Part shown: positions 27,756 to 35,591 of the stretch, one piece after another
Layout of the letters: the number at the start of each line of letters is the position of its first letter
Numbering within the stretch: position 1 is the first letter of the stretch
Assembly: GCA_902566775.1 (NCBI GenBank)
Contig: CACFKF010000002.1
Span: 34,993-98,992 of the forward strand
From: an uncultured Pelagibacteraceae bacterium
GTDB taxonomy: Bacteria; Pseudomonadota; Alphaproteobacteria; Pelagibacterales; Pelagibacteraceae
Direction of reading: 5' to 3'
DNA: 64,000 nt
Made by a program: the position numbers and the translations under genes
Notes under the pieces: model-generated
Database searches by the model: none
What the model saw: the letters and a program-made list of their open reading frames with translations, nothing else
Told to the model about the DNA's origin: nothing

Positions 27756-27783
27756 TTGCAATAAAACTATTTATTTATATATA
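27756..27783 (+). promoter_or_regulatory. Predicted trxA promoter
   Basis: TTGCAA (27756-27761), 16 bases, then TATATA (27778-27783). The predicted start of transcription coincides with or just precedes the trxA ATG at 27790, suggesting a leaderless mRNA unless an upstream promoter is used. The remainder of the 136-base murU-trxA gap is AT-rich with no visible gene. Confidence 0.45.
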
Positions 27784-27789
27784 GAAGCT

Positions 27790-28110
27790 ATGGCGACAGT
27801 TAGTGTTACAGATGAAAATTTTGATTCGGAAGTAATTAAAGCATCCAAACCAGTTATAGTTGACTTTTGGGCCGAATGGTGTGGTCCATGTAAAATGATT
27901 GGCCCTGTATTAGAGGAGATCTCAGGCGAGATGTCGGATCAGGTAATAATTGCTAAACACAATATTGATAATGAACCTAATACTCCAGTTAAATATGGAA
28001 TTAGAGGAATACCAACAATGTTACTATTTAAAGAAGGAGAATTAAAAGCTACAAAAGTTGGAGCAACAACTAAATCTAATATTGTTTCCTGGATAAAAGA
28101 AAATATTTAA
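27790..28110 (+). CDS. trxA: Thioredoxin
   Basis: Cytoplasmic thiol-disulfide reductant of 106 residues. The active site is WAEWCGPCKMIGP, and IRGIPTMLLFKEGE contains the cis-proline. The full fold is present with no signal peptide. It converges on folC with a 4-base overlap. Confidence 0.98.
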   Translation: MATVSVTDENFDSEVIKASKPVIVDFWAEWCGPCKMIGPVLEEISGEMSDQVIIAKHNIDNEPNTPVKYGIRGIPTMLLFKEGELKATKVGATTKSNIVSWIKENI

Positions 28111-29372
28111 TTTAAATTTAGAACTTCACCTACCAAATATAAACTTCCAACAATTAAACAGATATTATTTTGATATTTATTAATTGATTGAATACTTTCC
28201 TCAATACTGTTGCACAAATTAATTTTTTTTTTAATTCCGTTTAATTTGTTTTTAAAGTCTTCCTTTGGAATTGATCCTGCTTGGTTAGGTATGTCTATTA
28301 ATGTAATAGATTTTACATTGTTTTTAAAACATTCAATAAAACCTTGATGATCTTTGTCTTTCATCATCCCAATCACTAAATGTACGTCTTGATTTTGTTG
28401 TTTTATCCATTTTGTAATTGCTTTTGCTGCATTAATATTATGGCCTCCATCACAAACCAATCTATTTGATCCTATAATTTTTTTAAGTTTACCAAACTTA
28501 ATTTCTTGAAGTCTTCCTTTAAGATCAATTTTTATTATTGCATTTTTAATATCCTTATCTTTTATATTAAATAATTTTCTTGATGCAGAAATAGATGTAC
28601 TTATATTCGAAAGTTGATGATCACCCAATATATTGGGCTCAGGTAAGATTATTGATCCATCTTTGTCTTCATATTGAATGAAAGAATTTTCTGCTTTTAA
28701 AATATTAAAGTCTGTTCCAAAAAAGTATTTTTTAGATTGATTATTTATCAAGGCTTTTTCTATTTTTGATTTTATTTTTTTATTATCTTGCTTATTAACA
28801 AATATATTTGAGTCTAATAGATTTGCTGTTTTTTCATGAATTATTCCTTCAATTGTTTTATTTTCAATCCATTGTAAGTGATCTAGTCCAACAGAGCCTA
28901 TTATAGAAGCCAAATTTTTTTTAAAAACATTGGTGCTATCAAATTTATGAAAAAGACCCGCCTCAATTAATGTTATGTTTTCTTTAAATTGTTCACAGTA
29001 TTTTAAATATGCGCATGTTAAAATTTCAAAAAGTGTTGCTTGACCATAACCTAAAGTTTTTTCAACATCTTCAAGCAAATTAATAAGAATTTCTTCATTT
29101 ATTTCTTTATCGTTAAATACAAATCTTTCAGTATAAGATTGAAGATGAGGAGACAGGTATAAATTACATTTATAACCTGACTGATTAAGTATAGCTTTAA
29201 GGCTTTGACAGATACTATATTTAGAGTTTGTACCTACAACAGAAATTACATTATTTAATTTATCTTGAGGATTTCCTAATTTATTTAAAAGATCGAAAGT
29301 TCTTTCCAAAGAAAGATCTAACTTTCTATGATGCTTTTGCTGCAGTCTCGAAATTAGCTTCTGAAGTTTCAT
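28107..29372 (-). CDS. folC: Dihydrofolate/folylpolyglutamate synthase
   Basis: Mur-ligase-fold enzyme that adds glutamate to dihydropteroate and to folates, 421 residues. KLDLSLERTFDLLNKLGNP at the start, GLDHLQWIENKTIEGIIHEKTA and DGGHNINAAKAI are family motifs. The P-loop reads VVGTNSKYSI (GTNSKYS at 47-53) instead of the usual GTNGKGS; the lysine is kept. The start lies within the end of accD (47-base overlap) but matches the family N-terminus, so I keep it. Last gene of a 14-gene co-directional run. Confidence 0.93.
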   Translation of the reverse strand: MKLQKLISRLQQKHHRKLDLSLERTFDLLNKLGNPQDKLNNVISVVGTNSKYSICQSLKAILNQSGYKCNLYLSPHLQSYTERFVFNDKEINEEILINLLEDVEKTLGYGQATLFEILTCAYLKYCEQFKENITLIEAGLFHKFDSTNVFKKNLASIIGSVGLDHLQWIENKTIEGIIHEKTANLLDSNIFVNKQDNKKIKSKIEKALINNQSKKYFFGTDFNILKAENSFIQYEDKDGSIILPEPNILGDHQLSNISTSISASRKLFNIKDKDIKNAIIKIDLKGRLQEIKFGKLKKIIGSNRLVCDGGHNINAAKAITKWIKQQNQDVHLVIGMMKDKDHQGFIECFKNNVKSITLIDIPNQAGSIPKEDFKNKLNGIKKKINLCNSIEESIQSINKYQNNICLIVGSLYLVGEVLNLN

Positions 29373-30258
29373 CTGATATTCTATTATTTATATCAGAATT
29401 TTTCTTTAACAATATTGATAAAAGGGAACTTATTTTTTCTTGTAAATCTTTTCTTTCAACAATTAAATCAACAAAACCGCATTCTTGAACATATTCTGCA
29501 CGTTGAAAGTTTTCTGGCAAATCTTCTTTTACTGTAGCTTGAATTACTCTGCGTCCAGCAAATGCAATTAAAGAATTTGGTTCTGCAAGAGTTATGTCAC
29601 CCAACATAGCAAAAGATGCAGTAATACCCCCAGCTGTTGGATCTGTAAAACAAACTATATAGGGAATGTTATTTTTTTTTAATTCATTAACAGCTAAAGT
29701 TGTTCTGGTCATTTGTGTAAGCGCAATTGGTGACTCCATCATTCTTTGACCCCCTCCGCAAGGGAAAAACACAAATGGATTATTATTGTCAATTGCATGT
29801 TGAATTCCTGTAATAACTGCTTCACCTTCTGCCGAGGCAACACTACCACCAATAAAATCAAAATTGATTGCACCAGCTGTAATATTTATTCCATTTATGT
29901 TTCCTCTTGATATCATTACAGCACAATCTTGGTTAGTTTTTTTTCTAGCTTCTTTTAATCTATCGGTATATTTTTTTGAGTCTTCAAATCCCAAAGGATC
30001 GTCTTTAGGTATTGGTGTCTTTATTACTTCGTAATTATTTTTTCCAAAAAAAATATCAAACCTTTGTCTACAACTAATTCTATGATGTTTGCCGCATGAA
30101 TTACAAACCCATAGGTTTTCCTCAAGTTCTTTTTTTAAAATTGGCCCTTTGCAACAAGATGTCCAATCACTACTCTCGATTTCTTCTTTAGTTGGTCTTT
30201 TTTTTAATACCTTTTTTATTTTATCACCAATATGAAGAACACGTTTTATCCAATTCAT
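29326..30258 (-). CDS. accD: Acetyl-CoA carboxylase carboxyltransferase beta subunit
   Basis: Beta half of the carboxyltransferase that makes malonyl-CoA. The crotonase-like core has GGSVASAEGEAVITGIQHA, FFPCGGGQRMMES and FTDPTAGGITASFAMLGD. The N-terminal zinc region is present but altered: Cys pairs are C35-C36 and C52/C55 rather than CxxC...CxxC. Length 310. It lies between trpA and folC, an order conserved in alphaproteobacteria. accA is at 52619 in this window. Confidence 0.96.
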   Translation of the reverse strand: MNWIKRVLHIGDKIKKVLKKRPTKEEIESSDWTSCCKGPILKKELEENLWVCNSCGKHHRISCRQRFDIFFGKNNYEVIKTPIPKDDPLGFEDSKKYTDRLKEARKKTNQDCAVMISRGNINGINITAGAINFDFIGGSVASAEGEAVITGIQHAIDNNNPFVFFPCGGGQRMMESPIALTQMTRTTLAVNELKKNNIPYIVCFTDPTAGGITASFAMLGDITLAEPNSLIAFAGRRVIQATVKEDLPENFQRAEYVQECGFVDLIVERKDLQEKISSLLSILLKKNSDINNRISDETSEANFETAAKAS

Positions 30259-31058
30259 AATATTTTATTTTTTAACCTTGTTACCATCTTAACAACATTT
30301 GTGACAGGATTTTGTCTTTTTTTTAAAGATTCTGAAATTTTCTTACATAATGCGCTTCCTACTACTAAGCCATCGGCTTTTTTTAGCGATGAAATAGTTT
30401 TTTCAGTAATTCCAAAGCCAATCACAACATTTTTTGATCTATTTATTTTTTTAATAGATAAATATTTTTCCAAAATTTTTTTTGAAGAAACTTTAAGTTT
30501 GCCCCCAGTTGTTGATAGCATGCTTATATAATAAATCATATCATGTGAATCTTTTATAATTTTCTTCATTCTTTCTTTAGAAGTTGTAGGTGATAAGAGT
30601 TGAACAAAGCTTATTGATTTTTTCTTACATTTTTGAGCAAATTTTTTGTTTTCGGGCCAAGGCAAATCAACAACAATTAATCCATCTACTTTAGATAATT
30701 TGCAGTTTTTTAAAAAATTATTTTCACCGTTCTGATAAATTAAATTATAGTAACCCATTAATATTAAAGGTTTTTTAGGATTATTTTTTTTAAATCTTTT
30801 AGCAATTTGAAAAGTATCCTTTAAAGTGGTTCCATTTTTCAAAGATCTATAAGTGCTATTTTGAATCTGGCCTCCATCTGCAATAGGACAGTTGTGTAAA
30901 AATGATAGTTCTAGAATATCAACATATTTTGCAATTGAATTTAATATTTTTAATGAATTTTTTTTGGTATTATCGCCAGCAACAGTAAAAGATATGAGAG
31001 CTGTTCTTTTTTCTCTTTTAGTTTTTTTAAATGCTAAACTAATTGGAGATATTGTCAT
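30255..31058 (-). CDS. trpA: Tryptophan synthase alpha subunit, divergent
   Basis: TIM-barrel lyase that cleaves indole-3-glycerol phosphate, 267 residues. The catalytic Glu is kept in DILELS and the Asp in PIADGGQIQ; ILMGYYNLIY, GLIVVDLPWPE and the phosphate site VIGFGI...GLVVGSAL are present. However the normally near-invariant ELGxPFSDPxADGP reads ELSFLHNCPIADGG, and the loop SxxGVTG reads SMLSTTGG. Its neighbours trpF and trpB show parallel departures. It overlaps accD by 4 bases. Confidence 0.9.
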   Translation of the reverse strand: MTISPISLAFKKTKREKRTALISFTVAGDNTKKNSLKILNSIAKYVDILELSFLHNCPIADGGQIQNSTYRSLKNGTTLKDTFQIAKRFKKNNPKKPLILMGYYNLIYQNGENNFLKNCKLSKVDGLIVVDLPWPENKKFAQKCKKKSISFVQLLSPTTSKERMKKIIKDSHDMIYYISMLSTTGGKLKVSSKKILEKYLSIKKINRSKNVVIGFGITEKTISSLKKADGLVVGSALCKKISESLKKRQNPVTNVVKMVTRLKNKIL

Positions 31059-31061
31059 TAT

Positions 31062-32288
31062 TTAAATTCCTAATCTCTGCTTTAAGATATCTTTGTCTTT
31101 ATGTGCATCACCACATGAGTTTACAATTATAACTGTATCCTTGCTCAATTTTGGAGCTAATTTTATTGCCTCTGCAAATGCATGGCTAGGTTCCAAGCTT
31201 GGATTTAAATTTTCAAATTTGGTTACTAACATATATGCACTTAATGCTTCTTCATCAGTGGCTGCTGTGTACCTTGCTCTTTTTGCATCCTTTAAAAAAC
31301 AATGTAGAGGAGAAACTCCTGGATAATCTAATCCAGCGCTAATAGATTCCGTTTCTTCTATTTGACCTTCTGGGGACATAATTACATATTGAGAGGCACC
31401 ATGGAGAATTCCTATTTTTGAACCATAAGTTAGTGGAGCTGCATGTTTTTTACTTTGCTTTGGTCCCCCTGCTTCAACACCAACGAACTCAATTTGTTTT
31501 TTATTATAATGCATAAATTCATTCCAAAAGCCAAAGCTTGAAGAACCTCCTCCGACACAATTTAACAATTTTATTTTTTTTGGGATACTTCCAAACTCTT
31601 TTTTTATTTGTATAAAAAGTTCTCTAGAAATTTGTGATGTACTCCAGCCACAAATTTTGACGAAAATATTAGGTCCTACAGTTGAGCCTACACACATATG
31701 AGTAGTATCACAATTTGATACCCAGTATCTCATGCATTCACTAACAGCATCAACAAGTGTTTGGCTGCCCGTATAAACTGGAACTATTTCAGCGCCATTT
31801 TTTTTCATTGCATCACAGTTGGGTTTTTGTCTTTTAATGTCTTTTGCACCCATAAATATTTTACATTTTAAGCCAAATTTTTTTGCAGCCATACTAAGCA
31901 TTTTTCCTGCATACCCTGCTCCTGTATCACCTACAATATATTTTTTTCCAGCTCTTTTAGCTATAAGGCAATGAACTGTAGCATTGTAAATTTTATGAGC
32001 ACCTCCATTGGCTTCAGAAACAATTTTTGTCCATATTTGAGCACCGCCCAGACTTTTAGTTAAGTTTTCCAATTTTACGAAAGAAGTTGGCGATCCTACC
32101 CAATTTTTAAAATAATAATCTCTTTCTTTAATAAATTTTTTGTCTCTTCTTAATTTTTCAAACAAAACAGTAAGATCTTCGACAGGTTTTTTCAGTGTTT
32201 CAGGAATAAAATTGCCTCCGAATTTGCCTCCCCAAAAACCATTTTTATCATGTTGGTCAATTAATGGTATGTCCTTTTTAATTTTCAT
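31062..32288 (-). CDS. trpB: Tryptophan synthase beta subunit, divergent active site
   Basis: PLP enzyme joining indole and serine, 408 residues. The PLP lysine (K99 in GGAHKIYNA) and SISAGLDYPGV are kept. Several hallmark motifs differ: ETGAGQHG is DTGAGYAG, so the catalytic glutamate is aspartate D121; GPHP is GPNI; the phosphate loop GGGSNA is GGGSSS; HSISAGLDYPGVGPEH is ESISAGLDYPGVSPLH; and the C-terminal SGRGDKD is SCGDAHKDKD. Position in trpF-trpB-trpA favours tryptophan synthase, but altered kinetics or substrate are possible. It overlaps trpF by 11 bases. Confidence 0.88.
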   Translation of the reverse strand: MKIKKDIPLIDQHDKNGFWGGKFGGNFIPETLKKPVEDLTVLFEKLRRDKKFIKERDYYFKNWVGSPTSFVKLENLTKSLGGAQIWTKIVSEANGGAHKIYNATVHCLIAKRAGKKYIVGDTGAGYAGKMLSMAAKKFGLKCKIFMGAKDIKRQKPNCDAMKKNGAEIVPVYTGSQTLVDAVSECMRYWVSNCDTTHMCVGSTVGPNIFVKICGWSTSQISRELFIQIKKEFGSIPKKIKLLNCVGGGSSSFGFWNEFMHYNKKQIEFVGVEAGGPKQSKKHAAPLTYGSKIGILHGASQYVIMSPEGQIEETESISAGLDYPGVSPLHCFLKDAKRARYTAATDEEALSAYMLVTKFENLNPSLEPSHAFAEAIKLAPKLSKDTVIIVNSCGDAHKDKDILKQRLGI

Positions 32289-32895
32289 TGTTTAGTTTTT
32301 TTAACTTATTCAAAAAGTTTTTAATTTTTGATATATCTTTTACTTTATTTGTTTCTAAAGCACCAGAAACATCAACTATATCAGCTAAATTAAAAATTCT
32401 TTCAAGTTTATCTATGTTAATATTTCCAGCAATCATTTTAGTGACTTTGCTTTGAATTGAATTCATCCAATCAAAATTCCAATCTAAACTTAGTTCAAGC
32501 CCCGAACTATCCCAAAGAATAATATCGGCAATCTTTTCGAATTGTTTATAGTTTAAGATATCTTTTTTATTTTTAATTTGAATAGTTACAATTACTTTTT
32601 TATTAAATTTTAATTTGATATCAGAAATTGATTTTTCATTATAATTTCCATAGATTTGAAAATAATCTATATTTAGTTTTGAAAATTTTTCTAACTCCTC
32701 ATTTTTTGGATTAACTAATACGCCAACATATTTTGTATATTTTTTTTCTATGTTTGTTAATTCCTTTGCTTTTTCAAATTGAATAAATCTATGACTTTTT
32801 GGATAATTTAAAATGAAACCACAATAATCTGCCTCATGTTGTACACAAGTTTTTACTTGTTCTGCACTGGAAAGACCACACACTTTCACTTTCAT
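32278..32895 (-). CDS. trpF: Phosphoribosylanthranilate isomerase, divergent
   Basis: TIM-barrel isomerase of tryptophan synthesis, 205 residues. The catalytic Cys is kept in VKVCGLSS and the catalytic Asp in ILWDSSG. Family motifs QLHG, GGTG and LAGGL are replaced (QIYG; no GGTG after the Asp; MIAGNI), and DVSSGVE reads DVSGALE. The call rests on the N-terminus, overall layout and its place ahead of trpB-trpA. It lies 4 bases behind pyrF. Confidence 0.86.
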   Translation of the reverse strand: MKVKVCGLSSAEQVKTCVQHEADYCGFILNYPKSHRFIQFEKAKELTNIEKKYTKYVGVLVNPKNEELEKFSKLNIDYFQIYGNYNEKSISDIKLKFNKKVIVTIQIKNKKDILNYKQFEKIADIILWDSSGLELSLDWNFDWMNSIQSKVTKMIAGNINIDKLERIFNLADIVDVSGALETNKVKDISKIKNFLNKLKKLNNEN

Positions 32896-32899
32896 TATT

Positions 32900-33571
32900 T
32901 TAATTTAATGATTTAATTAATCTTTGCATATTCTTACTAATATTTCCTTGCGTAATACTTCTGCCAATTACAATTGAAGTAGCTCCATTTTTAAAAGCTT
33001 TTCTTGGAGTCATGATACGTTTTTGATCTTTAGCTTTGTCTCCAATTAATCTGATACCTGGAGTAATTATTTCTTTTTTAAAAATGTTTTTTACAAAGGG
33101 AACTTCATGTGCACTGCAAACAAAGGCATCCAAATTTGCTTTTGCGGCTAATCTAGCTTGTTTAACAACTAGTTTATTAACTGATTTAGTATGACCAATT
33201 TGTCTCAGTTTTCTATCATTTAATGATGTAAGCGTACTAACACCCACTATTTTAATTTTCCCAGATACTCTTTTCACAGCTTTTAGTGCATCTAGTCCTG
33301 AACTTATATGAATTGTTAAGTAATTTATCTTTAAATCTTTAATTGCTTTTACGGCAGAAGCACAGGTATTTGGTATGTCATTTAGTTTTAAATCTAAAAA
33401 TGTAATTTTTTTTTTTATTTTTGAAACATAGTATCTGCCATATTTTGAATTAATAAATTCTAAACCAAATTTATATCCGATTTTTAAATTTTTTGTTTGA
33501 GTAAGCTTAATTATCTTTTTAACTTTTGAAATATTATTAGTGTCACAAGCTATAAAAATTTTATTATTCAT
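32900..33571 (-). CDS. pyrF: Orotidine 5'-phosphate decarboxylase
   Basis: Last step of UMP synthesis, 223 residues, TIM barrel. FIACDTNN at the start, the catalytic charged network in FLDLKLNDIPNTCASAVKAI, ITPGIRLIGDKAKDQKR and VIGRSITQGN are present. It overlaps ihfB by 8 bases, within the rpsA-ihfB-pyrF-trpFBA run. Confidence 0.95.
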   Translation of the reverse strand: MNNKIFIACDTNNISKVKKIIKLTQTKNLKIGYKFGLEFINSKYGRYYVSKIKKKITFLDLKLNDIPNTCASAVKAIKDLKINYLTIHISSGLDALKAVKRVSGKIKIVGVSTLTSLNDRKLRQIGHTKSVNKLVVKQARLAAKANLDAFVCSAHEVPFVKNIFKKEIITPGIRLIGDKAKDQKRIMTPRKAFKNGATSIVIGRSITQGNISKNMQRLIKSLN

Positions 33572-33854
33572 TATTGTTTATTTTTTTAAAAAGCTTTTTA
33601 CTCATTTTAAATCGAATTTTTCTTTTTTCTGGAGTTTCAAGTTTTTCACCCGTTCTTGGATTTCTTGACAATCTAGCTTTTTGAGTTTGTACAGACCATG
33701 TGCCAAAGTCCCTTAATTCAACATTTTCTCCTTTATTTAAAGCTATCTTAATTTCATTAAGAACAATATTTAAAGTTTTTTCTAAGTCTTTTTTTAAAAA
33801 ATTGGGGTAATTATCAGAGAGTTGTTTTAGCAGCTTAGATTTTACAATAGCCAA
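33564..33854 (-). CDS. ihfB: Integration host factor beta subunit
   Basis: HU/IHF-family DNA-bending protein, 96 residues. LRDFGTWSVQTQKARLSRNPRTGEKLETPEKRKIRFKMSKKL is the DNA-binding arm and C-terminus, with the intercalating proline in RNPRTGE. The position directly after rpsA is the classical place of ihfB (himD) in proteobacteria, which separates it from HU and IhfA. Confidence 0.93.
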   Translation of the reverse strand: MAIVKSKLLKQLSDNYPNFLKKDLEKTLNIVLNEIKIALNKGENVELRDFGTWSVQTQKARLSRNPRTGEKLETPEKRKIRFKMSKKLFKKINNNE

Positions 33855-33860
33855 CTTGGA

Positions 33861-35591
33861 TTACTTTTTTTCTTTTTTTTGTTTTTTTTCCAATTTATCT
33901 GATAAAGACGAAAATGGAAGATTTTTTCCTGAAAGTGGTGAACTAAATTTAGAAACTGCCTCTTTATTTTTTAACTCTTCTAGCAATTTTATACTAAGCG
34001 AGACCTTTCTTTTTTTTAAGTCTAATTCTGCAATTGCAGCATCAATACGTTCAGATCCAACAAATCTAGAAGGTCTAGCATCAGCAGAATTAATTGCAAT
34101 TTGTGATTTTTTTATTATAAAATCCAATTCACATCCTTCTGGCTTGACCACAAGACCTTTATTATCAGAACTAACAACTTTCACGGTGATCGCATCATTT
34201 ACTTTTTTGTACTTGAACCAGTCGAAAGGATCTGCTTTAGTTTGACGCAAGCCAACTCTAACTTTTTGTTGATCTTTTTTAATTTCTAAGACTTTTACTT
34301 TAAGCTTATCACCTTTTTGGTATTTTTTTAATTCAGCCTCTGGATCTTTTCCATATGTAAGATCATTACAATGAAGAAATGCATCAATTCCCAAATCATC
34401 TATTGTTAAATATATAGCATATTCGTTAAAGGTTTTTACAACACCTTCAACTTCAGTTCCAATTGGGTATTTTTTTTCCATCAATTCATATGGATTTTTT
34501 TGAGTTAGACGGTGAGAGATTGCAATTCTTCTTTTTTCTTTGTCAATTTCAGTAATTACACATTCAATTTCATCACCTACTTTGAACATTTTTTTTGCAG
34601 AAGGATTTTTCTTTGTCCAACTTAATTCGCTTGAATGTAACAAGGTAGAGAGTCCAGGCTCTAATTCGCAAAATGCTCCAAAATCCATTATTTTAACAAC
34701 CTTTACTTTGTATGGTTTATTTAATTCATAGTTTGAAATGTGTCCAAAAGGATCAGGAGAAAGTTGTTTTATGCTACAGCCAACTTGTAATTTTTCTTTA
34801 TCAACACTAATGACTAATAAATCATGTTTTTCACCAATATTAAAAATTTCATCTGGGTGATTTATTCTTGAGTAACTTATTTCTTGTAAATGGACCAACA
34901 CATCCAATTCAGAATTGACATCAAAAAAACAGCCAAAACTTGAGTAACCTTTAACTACCGCATTTTTAATTACATCTCCAACCTTATACTTTTCAACAAT
35001 TTTTGCTTTATCTTCTTTTTTATTTGAAGAAATTATTTGTCGTCTTGATACGCAAGCATTTCCCCTAATTTTGTCCAATTTGATTAGCGCAAATTTCTGA
35101 GGTTCATTCATTAAATGAGAAATATCTTTTAGTGGTTTATCCGAAATTTGAGATCCAGGACAAAACATTAATGATCCTGTATCAAGATGTTCAACTATAA
35201 CACCACCTTTACACTTTGAAGTAATTTTACCAATTATAGGCTCATTTTTTTCATAAGCTTTTTCTAATTCAAACCATCCTTTAATTTTTTGTGCTTTTAT
35301 TGCCGAAACTACAACTTCACCATTTCTATCCTCGATTTTTTCAAGCAAAACTGAAATTTTATCTCCAACTTTAATATTTTCATAAATTTTTATAGTCTTT
35401 ACTTCATTAATATCTAATACTGGCTCTGATTTTAATCCTTCGATAAATAAGAATATAAATTTTTCAGTAATTTTTGAGATCTTTCCTTCTACAATTTTTC
35501 CTTCTTCAATTTTATTTCTTGATAATTGGTTATTTAACAGTTCAACAAATTCTTTGGAAGCGGTAGTATTTATTTCTTTATAAATTTCCAT
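33861..35591 (-). CDS. rpsA: 30S ribosomal protein S1
   Basis: Six-repeat S1 protein of 576 residues that binds mRNA on the small subunit. Repeats are visible as GKISKITEKFIFLFIEG, GKITSKCKGGVIVEHL, NAVVKGYSSFGCFFDV, VKVVKIMDFGAFCEL, GVVKTFNEYAIYLTI and VKVVSSDNKGLVVKP. The tail is lysine-rich. It overlaps cmk by 14 bases; cmk-rpsA-ihfB is a conserved order. In a genome with few Shine-Dalgarno sites, S1-mediated initiation may matter more; that is inference. Confidence 0.97.
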   Translation of the reverse strand: MEIYKEINTTASKEFVELLNNQLSRNKIEEGKIVEGKISKITEKFIFLFIEGLKSEPVLDINEVKTIKIYENIKVGDKISVLLEKIEDRNGEVVVSAIKAQKIKGWFELEKAYEKNEPIIGKITSKCKGGVIVEHLDTGSLMFCPGSQISDKPLKDISHLMNEPQKFALIKLDKIRGNACVSRRQIISSNKKEDKAKIVEKYKVGDVIKNAVVKGYSSFGCFFDVNSELDVLVHLQEISYSRINHPDEIFNIGEKHDLLVISVDKEKLQVGCSIKQLSPDPFGHISNYELNKPYKVKVVKIMDFGAFCELEPGLSTLLHSSELSWTKKNPSAKKMFKVGDEIECVITEIDKEKRRIAISHRLTQKNPYELMEKKYPIGTEVEGVVKTFNEYAIYLTIDDLGIDAFLHCNDLTYGKDPEAELKKYQKGDKLKVKVLEIKKDQQKVRVGLRQTKADPFDWFKYKKVNDAITVKVVSSDNKGLVVKPEGCELDFIIKKSQIAINSADARPSRFVGSERIDAAIAELDLKKRKVSLSIKLLEELKNKEAVSKFSSPLSGKNLPFSSLSDKLEKKQKKEKK

